38,933 nt of DNA from 66-474 sp036278635 (GTDB lineage Bacteria > Pseudomonadota > Gammaproteobacteria > Xanthomonadales > Rhodanobacteraceae). This document shows, piece after piece, positions 24,794 through 38,888 of the stretch. The notes beneath the pieces are model-generated. The model was not told where the DNA came from. It did no database searches and saw nothing but the letters and a program-made list of their open reading frames with translations. The position numbers and the translations under genes were made by a program. The DNA is taken from positions 1 through 38,933 of the forward strand of contig DASUKQ010000070.1 of assembly GCA_036278635.1 (NCBI GenBank). Direction: 5' to 3'. The first letter of the stretch is position 1; each line of letters begins with the position of its first letter.

Positions 24794-27460
24794 ATGAAGA
24801 AGAGAGTGATGCGGTTGGCTGGCGCGATTTCGCTGGCACTGGTTGCAGGCGCGGCCATCGCCGCGCCGAAGGACGCGAACGTGACCCGCGCAACGCTGGA
24901 CAACGGCCTGCGCGTGGTGATCGTGCGCGACACGCTGGCGCCGGTGGTGACCACCGAGATGAATTACCTCGCGGGTTCGGACGAAGTGCCGCACGGCTTT
25001 CCCGGAACGGCGCACGCGGTCGAGCACATGATGTTCCGCGGCAGTCCGGGCCTCTCCAAGGACCAGTTGCTCGCGATCGCCTCCGACATGGGCGGCAACT
25101 TCAACGCCGACACCACCCATGCGGCCACCCAGTACTACTTCACGGTGCCGGCCCAGGACCTCGACGTCGCCCTGCACGTGGCGGCGACCCGCATGCGCGG
25201 GGTGGACATGACCGACGCAGGCTGGAGCAAGGAGCGCGGCGCGATCGAGCAGGAAGTCTCGCGCGACAACTCCAATCCGTTCTACAAGTTCTACAGCCAT
25301 TCGCTGCTGCCGCACATGTTCGCGGGCACCCCGTACGTTTATTCGGGGCTCGGCACGCGGCCCTCGTTCGACAAGACCACCGCCGCGGACCTGAAGAAGT
25401 TCCACGACGCCTGGTACGCCCCCAACAATGCGATCCTGGTGATCGCGGGCGATGTGGACCCGACTTCCACGCTGAAGCAGGTGAAAAAGCTGTTCGGCGA
25501 CATTCCGAAAAAGACCCTGCCCGTCCGGCCCAATTTCGAGTTCAAGCCCGTCAAGGCCGAAACCGTCAAGCTGCCGTCGGATTTTCCCGTGGGCATCACC
25601 GCGATGGCATGGCGTCTGCCGGGCTTGCGCGACAAGAATTACGCCACTGCGCTGGTGTTGTCCGACGCGCTCGCCTCCAAGCGCGGCAAGCTGTTCGAAA
25701 TGGGACTGACGGGCAAGGCGCTGTTCGGCGAATTCGGCGGCAGTTTCATGCCGCACGCCGGCATTGCCTTCGCATTGGCCGGGTTCCCGCGCGGCGGCGA
25801 CTCCGGGAAAGTCCTCAACAACATGCAGGCCATCATCGCCGAAGCCGCCTCCAAGGGCGTACCGGCCGAACTGGTGGAAGCAGCCAAGAAGAAGGCCATT
25901 GCCGACCTCGAGTACAAGAAGAATTCGGTGTCTGGGCTGGCCAATGCCTGGTCGTCGGCCCTGGCGTTCCGGAATGGCGAATCACCCGACGACATCCGCG
26001 ACGCGATTGCGGCAGTGACGCCCGAAGAAGTCAACGCGCTGGCGAAGAAGGTCCTTGATCCGGCGCACGCAATCACGGCGATCCTGACGCCGACCTCCTC
26101 GGGCAAACCGGTCGCGAGCAAGGGCTTCGGCGGCGCCGAAAGCTTCGGCGGCAAGCCCAGCGGCGCAGTGACGTTGCCCGACTGGGCGAAGGCCGACTTC
26201 GCCAGGCTGGAGTTGCCGAACCTCAAGACCAACCCGTCCTCGTTCACGCTCGCCAACGGCCTGCGCGTGATCGTCCAACCGGAGTCGGTCAGCAAGACGG
26301 TGGAAGTGTACGGAGAAGTCAAGACCAATCAGGACCTGCAAGCGCCGAAAGACCAGGAGGGCGTGGCGGACTTGTTGAACTCGTTGTTCAATTTCGGCAC
26401 CACACACTTGAATCGGCTGCAGTTCCAGGCTGCACTGGATGCGATCAGCGCGCACGAAAACGCGGGTTCGAGTTTTTCGTTGAAGGTCCCGACGGCGAAC
26501 TTCGCCAAGGGCATGCAACTGCTGGCCGACAACGAACTGCACCCGAACATGCCAGCGCAGGCCTTCAAGGTGATGCAACACAATCAGGAAGGCGCGGTGA
26601 AGGGGCTGGTCAAGTCGCCGGCGTTCCTGAACACGATCCACCTGGCCAAAGCCCTGTATCCGGCCGGCGACCCGGACCTGCGCCACGCCACGCCGAAGTC
26701 GGTGGCCGGTCTGACATTGGCGGACGTCAAGAGCTATTACACGCAAACATTCCGGCCCGACATGACGACCGTCGTCATCGTCGGCGACGTCACCCCGACC
26801 GAAGCACACAAGGTCGCGGAGACCGCGTTCGGCGGCTGGAAGGCTGTTGCCGGGCCCAAGCCGAACACCGACTACCCGGCTGTACCCGACAACAAGGCCA
26901 GTGAATTCCATACCCCGGATTCTTCGGCCGTGCAGGACTCGGTAACGCTGACCGAAACCATCCCGATGAACGAGAACAGCTCCGATCGCTACGCGATGTA
27001 CCTGGGCAGCCAGATCCTCGGCGGCGGATTCGACGCTCATTTGATGCAGGACCTGCGGGTCAAGGGAGGACTGGTTTACGGTGTCTACAGCGGCGTGGGC
27101 CTGCAAAAACACCGTGGGCGTTTCAGCGTCAACTACGGCTGCGATCCCGACAAGGTCGGCCAGGCACGCTCCGTGGTGATCCGCGACGTCAAACAGATGC
27201 AGGACACGCCGGTCACCGCCGTGGAACTGCATGCAGCCCAGGGCAAGATGCTGCGTTCGCTGGCGCTGGGTCAATCCAGCTTCTCGTCGATCGCCAACAA
27301 CTTCCTGAGCCTGTCCATGCAGGGCAAGCCGCTGGACGCCGACGCGATTGCCGCGAAAAAGTACATGGCAATGACCGCCGCCGACATCCAGGCCGTGTTC
27401 AAGCAGTACTTGCGTGCGGACGGCTTCGTCACGGCCGTGAAAGGCCCCGCACCGAAATAA
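24794..27460 (+). CDS. Secreted M16 family zinc metallopeptidase (two-repeat form)
   Basis: An 888-residue pitrilysin-type peptidase. MKKRVMRLAGAISLALVAGAAIAA is a signal peptide, so it is periplasmic. The N-terminal half carries the inverted zinc motif HxxEH in GTAHAVEHMMFRG (His74, Glu77, His78), with the third ligand in GAIEQEVSRDNS (Glu154), about 80 residues later as expected. The second half repeats the fold but lacks HxxEH (the equivalent KDQEGVADLLNSL is degenerate). It is therefore the usual inactive half that closes the chamber. It has conserved YTQTFRPDMTTVVIVGDVTP and the end-of-repeat QDLRVKGGLVYGV. AGGA lies a few bases before the ATG. A strong terminator follows. Role: degrading peptides or processing secreted peptides. 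Confidence 0.95.
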   Translation: MKKRVMRLAGAISLALVAGAAIAAPKDANVTRATLDNGLRVVIVRDTLAPVVTTEMNYLAGSDEVPHGFPGTAHAVEHMMFRGSPGLSKDQLLAIASDMGGNFNADTTHAATQYYFTVPAQDLDVALHVAATRMRGVDMTDAGWSKERGAIEQEVSRDNSNPFYKFYSHSLLPHMFAGTPYVYSGLGTRPSFDKTTAADLKKFHDAWYAPNNAILVIAGDVDPTSTLKQVKKLFGDIPKKTLPVRPNFEFKPVKAETVKLPSDFPVGITAMAWRLPGLRDKNYATALVLSDALASKRGKLFEMGLTGKALFGEFGGSFMPHAGIAFALAGFPRGGDSGKVLNNMQAIIAEAASKGVPAELVEAAKKKAIADLEYKKNSVSGLANAWSSALAFRNGESPDDIRDAIAAVTPEEVNALAKKVLDPAHAITAILTPTSSGKPVASKGFGGAESFGGKPSGAVTLPDWAKADFARLELPNLKTNPSSFTLANGLRVIVQPESVSKTVEVYGEVKTNQDLQAPKDQEGVADLLNSLFNFGTTHLNRLQFQAALDAISAHENAGSSFSLKVPTANFAKGMQLLADNELHPNMPAQAFKVMQHNQEGAVKGLVKSPAFLNTIHLAKALYPAGDPDLRHATPKSVAGLTLADVKSYYTQTFRPDMTTVVIVGDVTPTEAHKVAETAFGGWKAVAGPKPNTDYPAVPDNKASEFHTPDSSAVQDSVTLTETIPMNENSSDRYAMYLGSQILGGGFDAHLMQDLRVKGGLVYGVYSGVGLQKHRGRFSVNYGCDPDKVGQARSVVIRDVKQMQDTPVTAVELHAAQGKMLRSLALGQSSFSSIANNFLSLSMQGKPLDADAIAAKKYMAMTAADIQAVFKQYLRADGFVTAVKGPAPK

Positions 27461-27483
27461 TCGTCATCGTTGTACGCGACACG

Positions 27484-27511
27484 AAAAAGGGCCGCGACCG
27501 CGGCCCTTTTT
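27484..27511. terminator. Bidirectional intrinsic terminator between M16 and DUF4126 genes
   Basis: A perfect GC stem GGGCCGC-GACC-GCGGCCC is flanked by A5 on the left and T5 on the right. It can end transcription from both convergent genes, 24 bases after the M16 stop and 11 before the DUF4126 stop. Confidence 0.93.
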
Positions 27512-27521
27512 CATCCATGTT

Positions 27522-28133
27522 TCAGATCCCGCGCCGCGACCCGCGCGCGAACAGGCGCTGGAATCCGCGTTTCAACGCCATCAAGCCACGCCACAATTTC
27601 GGAACCAGCCAGACCAGGAGCAACGCGAACAGCGCAAGCAGCACCACGAACACGATCGGGTGCTGGAAGGCCAGCCACATCCCGAGCAGCAGGACGGCGT
27701 CCTCGGAGAAACTCAAGCCCCAATTCGAGAAAGGCTCCGGCGACGTGTTGACCGCCGCGCGGGTACCCGCCTTCGCAACATGGGTGCCGGCGGCCAGCGC
27801 GCCGCCCAGGATCGCCGCGATGGCCTGGGTTTCGGGCGGTGCCTCCGCGAACACGCCCCATGCCAGCAACGCGCCGAACGGCACCCGCACGAAAGTCTGC
27901 ACGCTGTCCCACACCGAATCGATCGCGGGAACCTTGTCCACCAGGAACTCGACGACCAGCAGGGCCCCGGTCAGGACAAGGACCGGCGTATGCGCAAGGA
28001 CCTCGAGCTGTGGAGGCAGCGTGGCCAACTGGAAACGATCCAGCATGCCCGCGATGAACAGCGCGGCATACAACCGGAAGCCCGACGCCCAGGACAGCAC
28101 GCCGGCGAGCGCAATCGAGGGAAGGGCGACCAT
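27522..28133 (-). CDS. DUF4126 family membrane protein
   Basis: A 203-residue integral membrane protein. The opening MVALPSIALAGVLSWASGFR is characteristic of DUF4126 proteins, whose function is unknown. Several helices follow: VLVLTGALLVVEFLVDKVPA, AAILGGALAAGTHVAKAG and PIVFVVLLALFALLLVWLVP, with a basic C-terminal tail. The start at 28133 has AGGAA eight bases upstream; a longer reading would add unrelated polar residues. It is divergent from the small gene at 28224 with about 90 bases between them. No neighbour suggests a role. Confidence 0.88.
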   Translation of the reverse strand: MVALPSIALAGVLSWASGFRLYAALFIAGMLDRFQLATLPPQLEVLAHTPVLVLTGALLVVEFLVDKVPAIDSVWDSVQTFVRVPFGALLAWGVFAEAPPETQAIAAILGGALAAGTHVAKAGTRAAVNTSPEPFSNWGLSFSEDAVLLLGMWLAFQHPIVFVVLLALFALLLVWLVPKLWRGLMALKRGFQRLFARGSRRGI

Positions 28134-28223
28134 CTTGCGGATTCCTGGGCTCGACGACTTGACGATACGCCGACCGGGGTCCGCTGCGCTATGATCGGCC
28201 CGAAAACGAACCGGGGAACGTTC

Positions 28224-28481
28224 ATGATCTGGGGTTTGGCCGGCGTTGCGGTACTGGCTTTCCTGCTCGCGTTTGCCAGCCACTCGCCGGGCTGGATGGG
28301 GTTCGGCATTGCGGTGGGTTTCCTCTGCGGCCTCGCCGCGGCGCTGCTCTTCATCGACCGTCACATGCGCGCGAGTTCGCGCCCCGAGCACATGACCCAG
28401 CGCGAGATCGACGCGCTGCGCAGCACCATGCGCAAGCCGGAAGACGCCAAGCGGCAACTGCCGCCGGGCCCGCAGGACTGA
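28224..28481 (+). CDS. Small two-helix membrane protein, unknown function
   Basis: An 85-residue protein starting at ATG 28224 with GGGGAA five bases upstream. Two hydrophobic segments (IWGLAGVAVLAFLLAFA and GFGIAVGFLCGLAAALLFI) form a helical hairpin. A charged cytosolic tail EHMTQREIDALRSTMRKPED follows. It resembles uncharacterised small proteins of xanthomonads, but I cannot name a family. It lies 73 bases before acs, so it could share its transcript, though a separate acs promoter is likely. Confidence 0.72.
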   Translation: MIWGLAGVAVLAFLLAFASHSPGWMGFGIAVGFLCGLAAALLFIDRHMRASSRPEHMTQREIDALRSTMRKPEDAKRQLPPGPQD

Positions 28482-28554
28482 CGTTTTTTTCACGTCCGGG
28501 TCGCCGCCGATTTGCTACGCTTGATCACTTGCCTGGCTTGAAGGAGACCCAGCG

Positions 28555-30510
<1,956 letters not shown>

Positions 30511-30528
30511 TCACACGCGGCACTGTTG

Positions 30529-31200
30529 ATGTCACCGGGGCTGGAGTTCGTCGAGACCCATGCGGAAGTCGCCGCCGCGCGGCTGGACGACGCGTCGATC
30601 CATCTTTGGCGCCTTCCCTACGCGTCGTCGCAGCGGCGCGCGCCCCTGCTGGCGTTGCTTGGCGCGTATCTCGGCAAGCCGGCGTCGGACGTGGCTCTCG
30701 TCCAGGACACCCACGGCAAGCCACAGCTGGGGGATGGCGATGGTGGTGGTACCGACGGGCAACAACTCGAATTCAACTGGTCGCACAGCGGCGACTGCGC
30801 GTTGGTCGCCCTCGCACGCGGGCTGGCGCTGGGCGTGGACATCGAACTTGTGGACAGGGATCTGCGTTCGGTCGAAATCGCGCAACGCTTTTTCGATCCC
30901 GCCGAAGCCGAAGTCATCGCGTCCCTGGCGCCGTCCGCGCGCAAGCGTGCCTTCATCGGGCTGTGGTGCGCCAAGGAAGCCGTATTGAAGGCCGCCGGGG
31001 AGGGTTTGTCGTTCGGGCTCGCGCGGCTCGCTTTCGATCGACGCACACCCATGGATTGGAGCCTCGCGCGCGTCGATCCGGCATTGGGTCGCAGGGACGA
31101 TTGGCGACTTGCGGGTTTCGAGGCCGCGCCCGGCTACCGGGGCGCCCTCGCCTGGCGCGGCGCCCGACGCAGGATTGCCGCGTTCCGGCCGGCTGCCTGA
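30529..31200 (+). CDS. Sfp-type 4'-phosphopantetheinyl transferase
   Basis: A 223-residue enzyme that loads the CoA-derived phosphopantetheine arm onto carrier proteins. FNWSHSGDCALVALA precedes the metal site GVDIELVDRD (Asp104, Glu106). FFDPAEAEVIASL and WCAKEAVLKAAGEGL (Lys149, Glu150, Lys154) form the second signature. The double-length, Sfp/HetI-like form modifies fatty-acid, polyketide or peptide carrier proteins. Start ATG 30529 (TTG 30526 is an alternative). It follows acs by 18 bases and the two probably share a transcript ending at the terminator at 31310. No polyketide or peptide synthase gene is in the window, so the target is unknown. Confidence 0.92.
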   Translation: MSPGLEFVETHAEVAAARLDDASIHLWRLPYASSQRRAPLLALLGAYLGKPASDVALVQDTHGKPQLGDGDGGGTDGQQLEFNWSHSGDCALVALARGLALGVDIELVDRDLRSVEIAQRFFDPAEAEVIASLAPSARKRAFIGLWCAKEAVLKAAGEGLSFGLARLAFDRRTPMDWSLARVDPALGRRDDWRLAGFEAAPGYRGALAWRGARRRIAAFRPAA

Positions 31201-31309
31201 ACGCGTTCACGGGCATCGGAACTCCCGTGCATGGCCATGGTCCTACCAATACGGGTAGTCTCCCCGTGAGTTCGCCACCCACTGCGGCGTGGCGAACATT
31301 GCACTTTCC

Positions 31310-31339
31310 GGCGCGGAGCCTCTCCGCGCCGCTTTTTTT
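31310..31339 (+). terminator. Intrinsic terminator after the acs-PPTase unit
   Basis: GGCGCGGAG-CCT-CTCCGCGCC is a perfect 9-bp stem with a 3-base loop, followed by GC and T7. It lies 110 bases after the transferase stop and before pdxJ. Confidence 0.9.
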
Positions 31340-31477
31340 GGCCGTTCGTGCGATCATTCCCGCTTGCCGCGTTGGCGGGCACCACGCAAGCCCGGCCTTT
31401 CCCGACCGATCGGGTCAGGGCGATCGTGCGTGGCCAGGGGCTCGACGGCCCGAATTTTTCGCGAGACGCCCTCGTCG

Positions 31478-32224
31478 ATGACGACCCTCAGTGTCAATCT
31501 CAACAAGATCGCGGTGCTCCGCAATGCGCGCGGCGGCACCGAGCCCGACCTCGGGCGCGCGGCGGAAACCTGCATCGCCGCGGGCTGCGGCGGAATCACG
31601 GTGCATCCTCGCCCGGACCGCCGCCACATCACGGCCCAGGATGTGGCGCTGCTGGCGAAACTCACCCGCGACCGTGTCGAATTCAATATCGAGGGCAATC
31701 CGTTCGCGGCGCCGCGCGCGGGGTACCCGGGTCTGGTCGAACTGGTGCGACAGGCGCGGCCCGCCCAGGCCACGCTGGTACCCGATTCCGACGGCCAGCT
31801 GACCTCGGACCACGGATTCGATCTGGTGCGCGATGCGTCCCGGCTCGCGCCGCTGGTCGCGGCGCTGGTCGCTGCCGGATGCAGGGTCTCGTTGTTCGTC
31901 GATGCCGGTCATGCGGAAGGTTTCGAGCAGGCGCGGGACATCGGGGTGGCGCGGGTCGAAATTTATACCGGTCCCTATGCCCGCGCGTTCGCGGAAGGGG
32001 ATGTTGCCGACGAGCTCGCGCGCTGCGTACTCACCGCACGGTGCGCGGCCGCCGCCGGACTCAACGTGAATGCGGGCCACGACCTCGACCAGAAAAACCT
32101 GGCGACATTCAAACAGGCCATCCCGAACCTTGCCGAAGTTTCGATCGGTCACGCGCTCATCAGCGAAGCGCTTTATGACGGCCTGGATCGGACCGTCCGC
32201 ACTTACCTTGCAATCCTCGCCTGA
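31478..32224 (+). CDS. pdxJ: Pyridoxine 5'-phosphate synthase
   Basis: A 248-residue TIM-barrel enzyme that joins deoxyxylulose 5-phosphate and 3-amino-2-oxopropyl phosphate to make pyridoxine 5'-phosphate, the last ring-forming step of the DXP-dependent vitamin B6 pathway. LSVNLNKIAVLRNARGG opens the barrel. GGITVHPRPDRRHI holds His43, Arg45 and His50, VEFNIEGNP holds Glu72, VEIYTGPYA and NVNAGHDL complete the site. Start ATG 31478 was chosen because the family begins at this point; the upstream frame is unrelated. It sits between a terminator on the left and a convergent exbD on the right. A pdxJ next to tonB-exb genes near the origin is, from memory, a xanthomonad arrangement. Confidence 0.95.
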   Translation: MTTLSVNLNKIAVLRNARGGTEPDLGRAAETCIAAGCGGITVHPRPDRRHITAQDVALLAKLTRDRVEFNIEGNPFAAPRAGYPGLVELVRQARPAQATLVPDSDGQLTSDHGFDLVRDASRLAPLVAALVAAGCRVSLFVDAGHAEGFEQARDIGVARVEIYTGPYARAFAEGDVADELARCVLTARCAAAAGLNVNAGHDLDQKNLATFKQAIPNLAEVSIGHALISEALYDGLDRTVRTYLAILA

Positions 32225-32232
32225 ACGCGGCC

Positions 32233-32262
32233 AAAAAAATGCCGCGCAATGCGCGGCATTTT
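32233..32262. terminator. Bidirectional intrinsic terminator between pdxJ and exbD
   Basis: A7 on the left, a stem ATGCCGCGC-AAT-GCGCGGCAT and T4 on the right. It ends both the pdxJ transcript and the leftward tonB-exb transcript. Confidence 0.92.
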
Positions 32263-32283
32263 CGTTCATGTGCGGCGACGGGT

Positions 32284-32724
32284 TTACGGAGACGTCCCGG
32301 GCCTGGCCTTGCCGGCGGTGATGAAGCCCAGATGCACCATGCCTGCGGACTTGGCCTCCTGCATCACCTTCCAGATGACCTTGTACTGCGTGGCCTTGTC
32401 GGCCCGGATGTTCAACTCCGGTTGGGGCTGGCTTGTGGCCGCGGCGCGCAACCTTGCGCTCAACACCGCGTCCGAGATCTGGCTGTCGTTCCAGTACAGC
32501 GTCCCGTCGGGTTCGACCGCGAGGTCGATCGGGGGCACCTGGATGACCGTCGGCTTGGTGTTCGGATCGGCGCGCGGCAACTCCACCTTGACCTTGTGCG
32601 ACATCAGCGGTGCCGTGATCATGAAGATGATCAACAGCACCAGCATCACGTCGGCCAACGGGGTGACGTTGATCTCGGCCTTGGGGATATCGCTGCCGGT
32701 GTTGTCGCCTACACTCATTGCCAT
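32284..32724 (-). CDS. exbD: ExbD biopolymer transport protein (second ExbD)
   Basis: A 146-residue inner-membrane protein, the proton-channel subunit of the Ton motor. AEINVTPLADVMLVLLIIF has the single helix with the essential Asp (Asp25). A periplasmic ExbD domain follows, with VELPRADPNTKP and LNIRADKATQYKVIWKVMQEA. It starts 12 bases after the end of the other exbD and is probably co-transcribed with exbB. The C-terminal tail FITAGKARPGTSP is not shared with the first copy. It is the last gene before the terminator at 32233. Confidence 0.94.
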   Translation of the reverse strand: MAMSVGDNTGSDIPKAEINVTPLADVMLVLLIIFMITAPLMSHKVKVELPRADPNTKPTVIQVPPIDLAVEPDGTLYWNDSQISDAVLSARLRAAATSQPQPELNIRADKATQYKVIWKVMQEAKSAGMVHLGFITAGKARPGTSP

Positions 32725-32736
32725 GACGTCAAACCC

Positions 32737-33144
32737 TCACTTCTCGAAGCCGATCTTCTGCACGTTGTAGCGCTTGGCTTCGGCCATCACTTCCGCCAGG
32801 TAGTTGTACTGGGTGTCGTCGGTGGCCTTGATGTGCACCTGCGGCTGCAGATCGACCGACTTGGCGCCGATGGTCGCCAACTGCGCCTGCAGTTCGACGT
32901 TGCTGATCGGCAGGTTGTCCCAGGTCATCGAACCATCCGCCCGGATGAACAGCGTCTTCGGTGTCGGCGGGTTTTCCGGCGGTTTGACGTTGGGGTTGGG
33001 TTGCGGCAGGTCGATCTTGATGTTGTGCTGCACCAGTGGCGCGGTAATCATGAAGATGACCAGCAGCACCAGCATCACGTCGATCAGTGGCGTGATGTTG
33101 ATTTCGGCGACCGGCCCGCCGCCGCTATTGGTACTCATGGCCAT
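32737..33144 (-). CDS. exbD: ExbD biopolymer transport protein (first ExbD)
   Basis: A 135-residue ExbD. AEINITPLIDVMLVLLVIF carries the helix with the conserved Asp22. A periplasmic domain ends VHIKATDDTQYNYLAEVMAEAKRYNV. It is clearly related to the second ExbD but not identical; the linker PPENPPTPKTLF is unlike the other copy. It lies 12 bases after exbB and 12 before the second exbD. In the Xanthomonas Ton system, as I recall, exbD1 and exbD2 differ in importance, which would fit this pair. Confidence 0.94.
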   Translation of the reverse strand: MAMSTNSGGGPVAEINITPLIDVMLVLLVIFMITAPLVQHNIKIDLPQPNPNVKPPENPPTPKTLFIRADGSMTWDNLPISNVELQAQLATIGAKSVDLQPQVHIKATDDTQYNYLAEVMAEAKRYNVQKIGFEK

Positions 33145-33156
33145 GACGAAACCCTC

Positions 33157-33978
33157 TTACTTCTTGACCGCCGGTGGAGGCGCCGCCGCAGCCGGGCGCG
33201 CCGCCATGCTGGGTCCACTGCCCTCGATGCGTGCGCCGGTGGCGAAGAAGTCATGCAGATCATGCGCGAATTCGTCGAAGTGCGCGATGGTCACGCGGTT
33301 CGCGCGGGAGTAGGCATTGTAGGCAATCACCGCCGGGATCGCCGCGAACAGGCCGATGGCCGTCATGATCAGCGCCTGGCCGACCGGGCCCGCCACCGCC
33401 GAGATCGAGGACTCGCCACTGGCGCCGAGGTTTATCAACGCGTAGTAGATGCCCATCACGGTACCGAGCAGGCCGACGAACACCGCGGCGGAGCCGACGG
33501 TCGCCAGCAAGGTCAGGCCGCCTTCGAGGTTGCGGCTCTCGCGATCGACCGCCTGGCGCAACGCGCGGTCGACGAATTCGGAGCGATTGAGCGCCTCCAC
33601 CATGCGGCTGCCCTCGTGACGCTGGTGATGCGCGGCGGCAGACGCCGCTTCCAGCGCGATCTTGGAAAACGGCTCCGAGCGCGGCTGCTTTTCCATCACC
33701 CGCACCGCATCCTGGGCGGACGGGGTGTCCCAGAACTTCTGGATCACCTTGTCCATGCGCGAGCGGATCATGGCGTTGCGGATCGCGATCGCGATGATGA
33801 AGTACCACGAGGATACCGACATGATCACCAGCACGACCAGGACCAGCAGGTCGATCGCGTGTGCCGCTGGATGGGTGACGATTTCGGTAAGGAAATGACT
33901 CGCGCCAACCTGTGTCAGGGCTTGCGCTTTGGCATTGCCGACTGGTGCGGCGGCGGCGGAGGCTGCTTCTTGGATCAT
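33157..33978 (-). CDS. exbB: ExbB biopolymer transport protein
   Basis: A 273-residue inner-membrane protein of the MotA/TolQ/ExbB family. The first helix LLVLVVLVIMSVSSWYFIIAIA, the long cytosolic loop with RNAMIRSRMDKVIQKFW and ESRNLEGGLTLLATVGSAAVFVGLLGTVMGI, and the last helix GQALIMTAIGLFAAIPAVIAY are all present. Five to seven such subunits form the pentameric pore that uses proton flow to energise TonB. GGAAGGG lies seven bases before the ATG. It sits between tonB and the two exbD genes, in the usual order. The C-terminal Ala/Pro tail is unusually long. Confidence 0.95.
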   Translation of the reverse strand: MIQEAASAAAAPVGNAKAQALTQVGASHFLTEIVTHPAAHAIDLLVLVVLVIMSVSSWYFIIAIAIRNAMIRSRMDKVIQKFWDTPSAQDAVRVMEKQPRSEPFSKIALEAASAAAHHQRHEGSRMVEALNRSEFVDRALRQAVDRESRNLEGGLTLLATVGSAAVFVGLLGTVMGIYYALINLGASGESSISAVAGPVGQALIMTAIGLFAAIPAVIAYNAYSRANRVTIAHFDEFAHDLHDFFATGARIEGSGPSMAARPAAAAPPPAVKK

Positions 33979-34063
33979 GGCGCTACCCTTCCTTCAAGTT
34001 GTAGCAAAGTGAAACGCGGATTGACGAACTCTAACGGAATAGACCCGGTTGAGCGTGAAGTTT

Positions 34064-34720
<657 letters not shown>

Positions 34721-34903
34721 CGTTAAGTTGAACCAGTCGCTGACCTGTTGGGCCCCACTGCGGGCGCCGATCGTTGTTCGATGCGGCTCCGCAACCAAGG
34801 CGGCGGAAAAGTGTGAAACGTTACACCAGCAAGGGGCCTTTGCCTAGTGGGCAAATTCCAGGTTGATGTCGCGTGTTGCGTCGGACCCGGCCGTCCGGGT
34901 TGA

Positions 34904-36271
34904 TCACTTGTGCCCCAGTTGCTTGAGGGTACGGCGCGCATCGTCGCGGGTCTCCGGATCCTGCTCGGCCTTCTTGTAAGCCTCGATCGCCGCGCTCTTT
35001 TCCTTGAGGGCCAGTTCGGCGTTTCCGAGGGTGAGATAAGCCGCCCCCATGCGCTTGAAGCCGCCCTTGGCGATCGCCTGCTTGAGCGCCGCCTTGGCTT
35101 CCTTGTGGTGACCGAGATCTTCCAGCATCTGGCCGCGCTGGAAGTCGACCTCGCCGGTCTTGGCGTCGGGCGACGCCTTGCCATACGCCTCCGCGGCATG
35201 CTCGTAGTCGCCGGCGATCGCGTACGAATCACCGAGCAGCTTGTAGCTGTCGTAGCCGGGCTGGACGATGCCCTTGTCCATGCCTTCCTTCAGCACGTCG
35301 ACGGCCTTCATGGCATTGGCTTTCGGATCCTTGCTGTTCTGGCCGAGGTTGTCGTACATCCTGGCCATGTTCATGTATCCGGCCTCGTCCTTGATCTGGC
35401 CGTTGGCGCGCGCGCGTTCCAGCAGCGCCAGTGCCTTGCTGTCCTGGTGCGCGTTGATGTAGATCGCGATGACGTTCTGCAGCAGGGTGCTGTTGTTCGG
35501 ATCCTTCGCCAGGGCCGCTTCGGCGAGCTTCGCGGCTTCGTCGTACTTGTCCATCGCGAAGTAGCTGGCCATCTCGATCTGGTCCCAGCTCGCCTGCGGT
35601 TTGTCACTCAGCGTCTTGGCCTTCTGGATGGCCGCGACTGCTTCCGGATACTTCTGCAAACGGTAATAGGCATTGCCCTTCAGCGCCTCGATGTCCGCCG
35701 ACTGCGCCCCGCTCTGCTTGCTCCATTGCTCCAGCGTGGTCAACGCGTCGCTGTAATTCTCGTCAGCGATGTACATCTGCGCGAGCGCCTGCAATGCCTG
35801 GAAGTAGCTGTTGTTGTCGAGCGAATCGAGAGCGAGCGCCTGCTTCTCGAGCGCGATCGCACCCTTGGTATCGCCGCCGCGGTACTTGACCTGCGCCAGG
35901 CCCAACATGGCCAGCGCCTTGGCATACGCATTGCTGCTCGAGTCCGCGATCGGCTGCAGATCCTTGAGCGCGGTCGCCGAGTCTCCGCTGTTGGCCGCGG
36001 CCAACCCTTCGTTGAGGGGCTTGGCTTCCTTCGCGCTGACGCCGGTTTTCGAGGGTTCCTTGCGCGTCGCGTTCGGATACTTGTTTTCCTGCCCGGATTC
36101 CTTGGTGTCCCCGGATTGCTGCTTCGAGTTCGGCTGGTCGCACTTGTGCTGCAGCATCTCCATGTCCGAGCAATTGTGCCCCGTCGTTTGCGCGGCAGCG
36201 ACCAACGGGAGTCCTGCCAAAGCAAGCGCGCAGCAAACGCCGCCAACGAGCAGTCGAGTCCGGGGCTTCAT
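34904..36271 (-). CDS. Periplasmic tetratricopeptide repeat protein linked to the TonB genes
   Basis: A 455-residue protein. RTRLLVGGVCCALALAGLPLVAAAQ is a signal peptide, so it is exported. The mature N-terminus has CSDMEMLQHKC, two cysteines that could form a disulfide, then a Lys/Ser-rich linker. About 10 degenerate TPR units follow, such as AMLGLAQVKYRGGDTKGAIALEKQALAL, ALKGNAYYRLQKYPEAVAAIQKA and YLTLGNAELALKEKSAAIEAYKKA. GAGGA lies six bases before ATG 36271. It sits between gyrB and tonB, 183 bases before tonB. A TPR protein beside a Ton system recalls TtpC of Vibrio TonB2 systems, which is required for transport there. The analogy is only by position and fold. TPR repeats are protein-protein scaffolds. 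Confidence 0.9.
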   Translation of the reverse strand: MKPRTRLLVGGVCCALALAGLPLVAAAQTTGHNCSDMEMLQHKCDQPNSKQQSGDTKESGQENKYPNATRKEPSKTGVSAKEAKPLNEGLAAANSGDSATALKDLQPIADSSSNAYAKALAMLGLAQVKYRGGDTKGAIALEKQALALDSLDNNSYFQALQALAQMYIADENYSDALTTLEQWSKQSGAQSADIEALKGNAYYRLQKYPEAVAAIQKAKTLSDKPQASWDQIEMASYFAMDKYDEAAKLAEAALAKDPNNSTLLQNVIAIYINAHQDSKALALLERARANGQIKDEAGYMNMARMYDNLGQNSKDPKANAMKAVDVLKEGMDKGIVQPGYDSYKLLGDSYAIAGDYEHAAEAYGKASPDAKTGEVDFQRGQMLEDLGHHKEAKAALKQAIAKGGFKRMGAAYLTLGNAELALKEKSAAIEAYKKAEQDPETRDDARRTLKQLGHK

Positions 36272-36378
36272 CGGGAGTCCTCTTGCGGGCAATCGCGAAC
36301 AGGGGAGGGTGAGGGTAGCGCGGTCCATGCGCAAAGCTCAAGTCCCGCGGGTTCGGCGCGGGCAGCCAGCGCGGCGCA

Positions 36379-38790
<2,412 letters not shown>

Positions 38791-38833
38791 GGGCAAATGC
38801 TCGGCTGTGCGGATGCATCAATGCAAACAGGCC

Positions 38834-38839
38834 ATTATA
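38834..38839 (-). promoter_or_regulatory. Candidate gyrB promoter -10 box
   Basis: On the minus strand the perfect -10 hexamer TATAAT lies about 44 bases before the gyrB ATG. No matching -35 is found at 16-18 bases, so it may need an activator or be one of several promoters. Confidence 0.6.
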
Positions 38840-38888
38840 CCCGGCCCAGTGGCTTCACGCTGGCGCCGAGCCGGCCCGCTCCACGCCG

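Noticed and set aside
28159..28195. TTGACG and TATGAT before the small gene at 28224 as a promoter
   Set aside because: The hexamers are separated by 25 bases, too far for a sigma-70 promoter.
34813..34826. GTGAAACGTTACAC near the tonB start as a LacI- or CRP/Clp-type operator
   Set aside because: The half-sites do not fully match (two mismatched positions) and the spacing does not fit a CRP site; too weak to list as a site.
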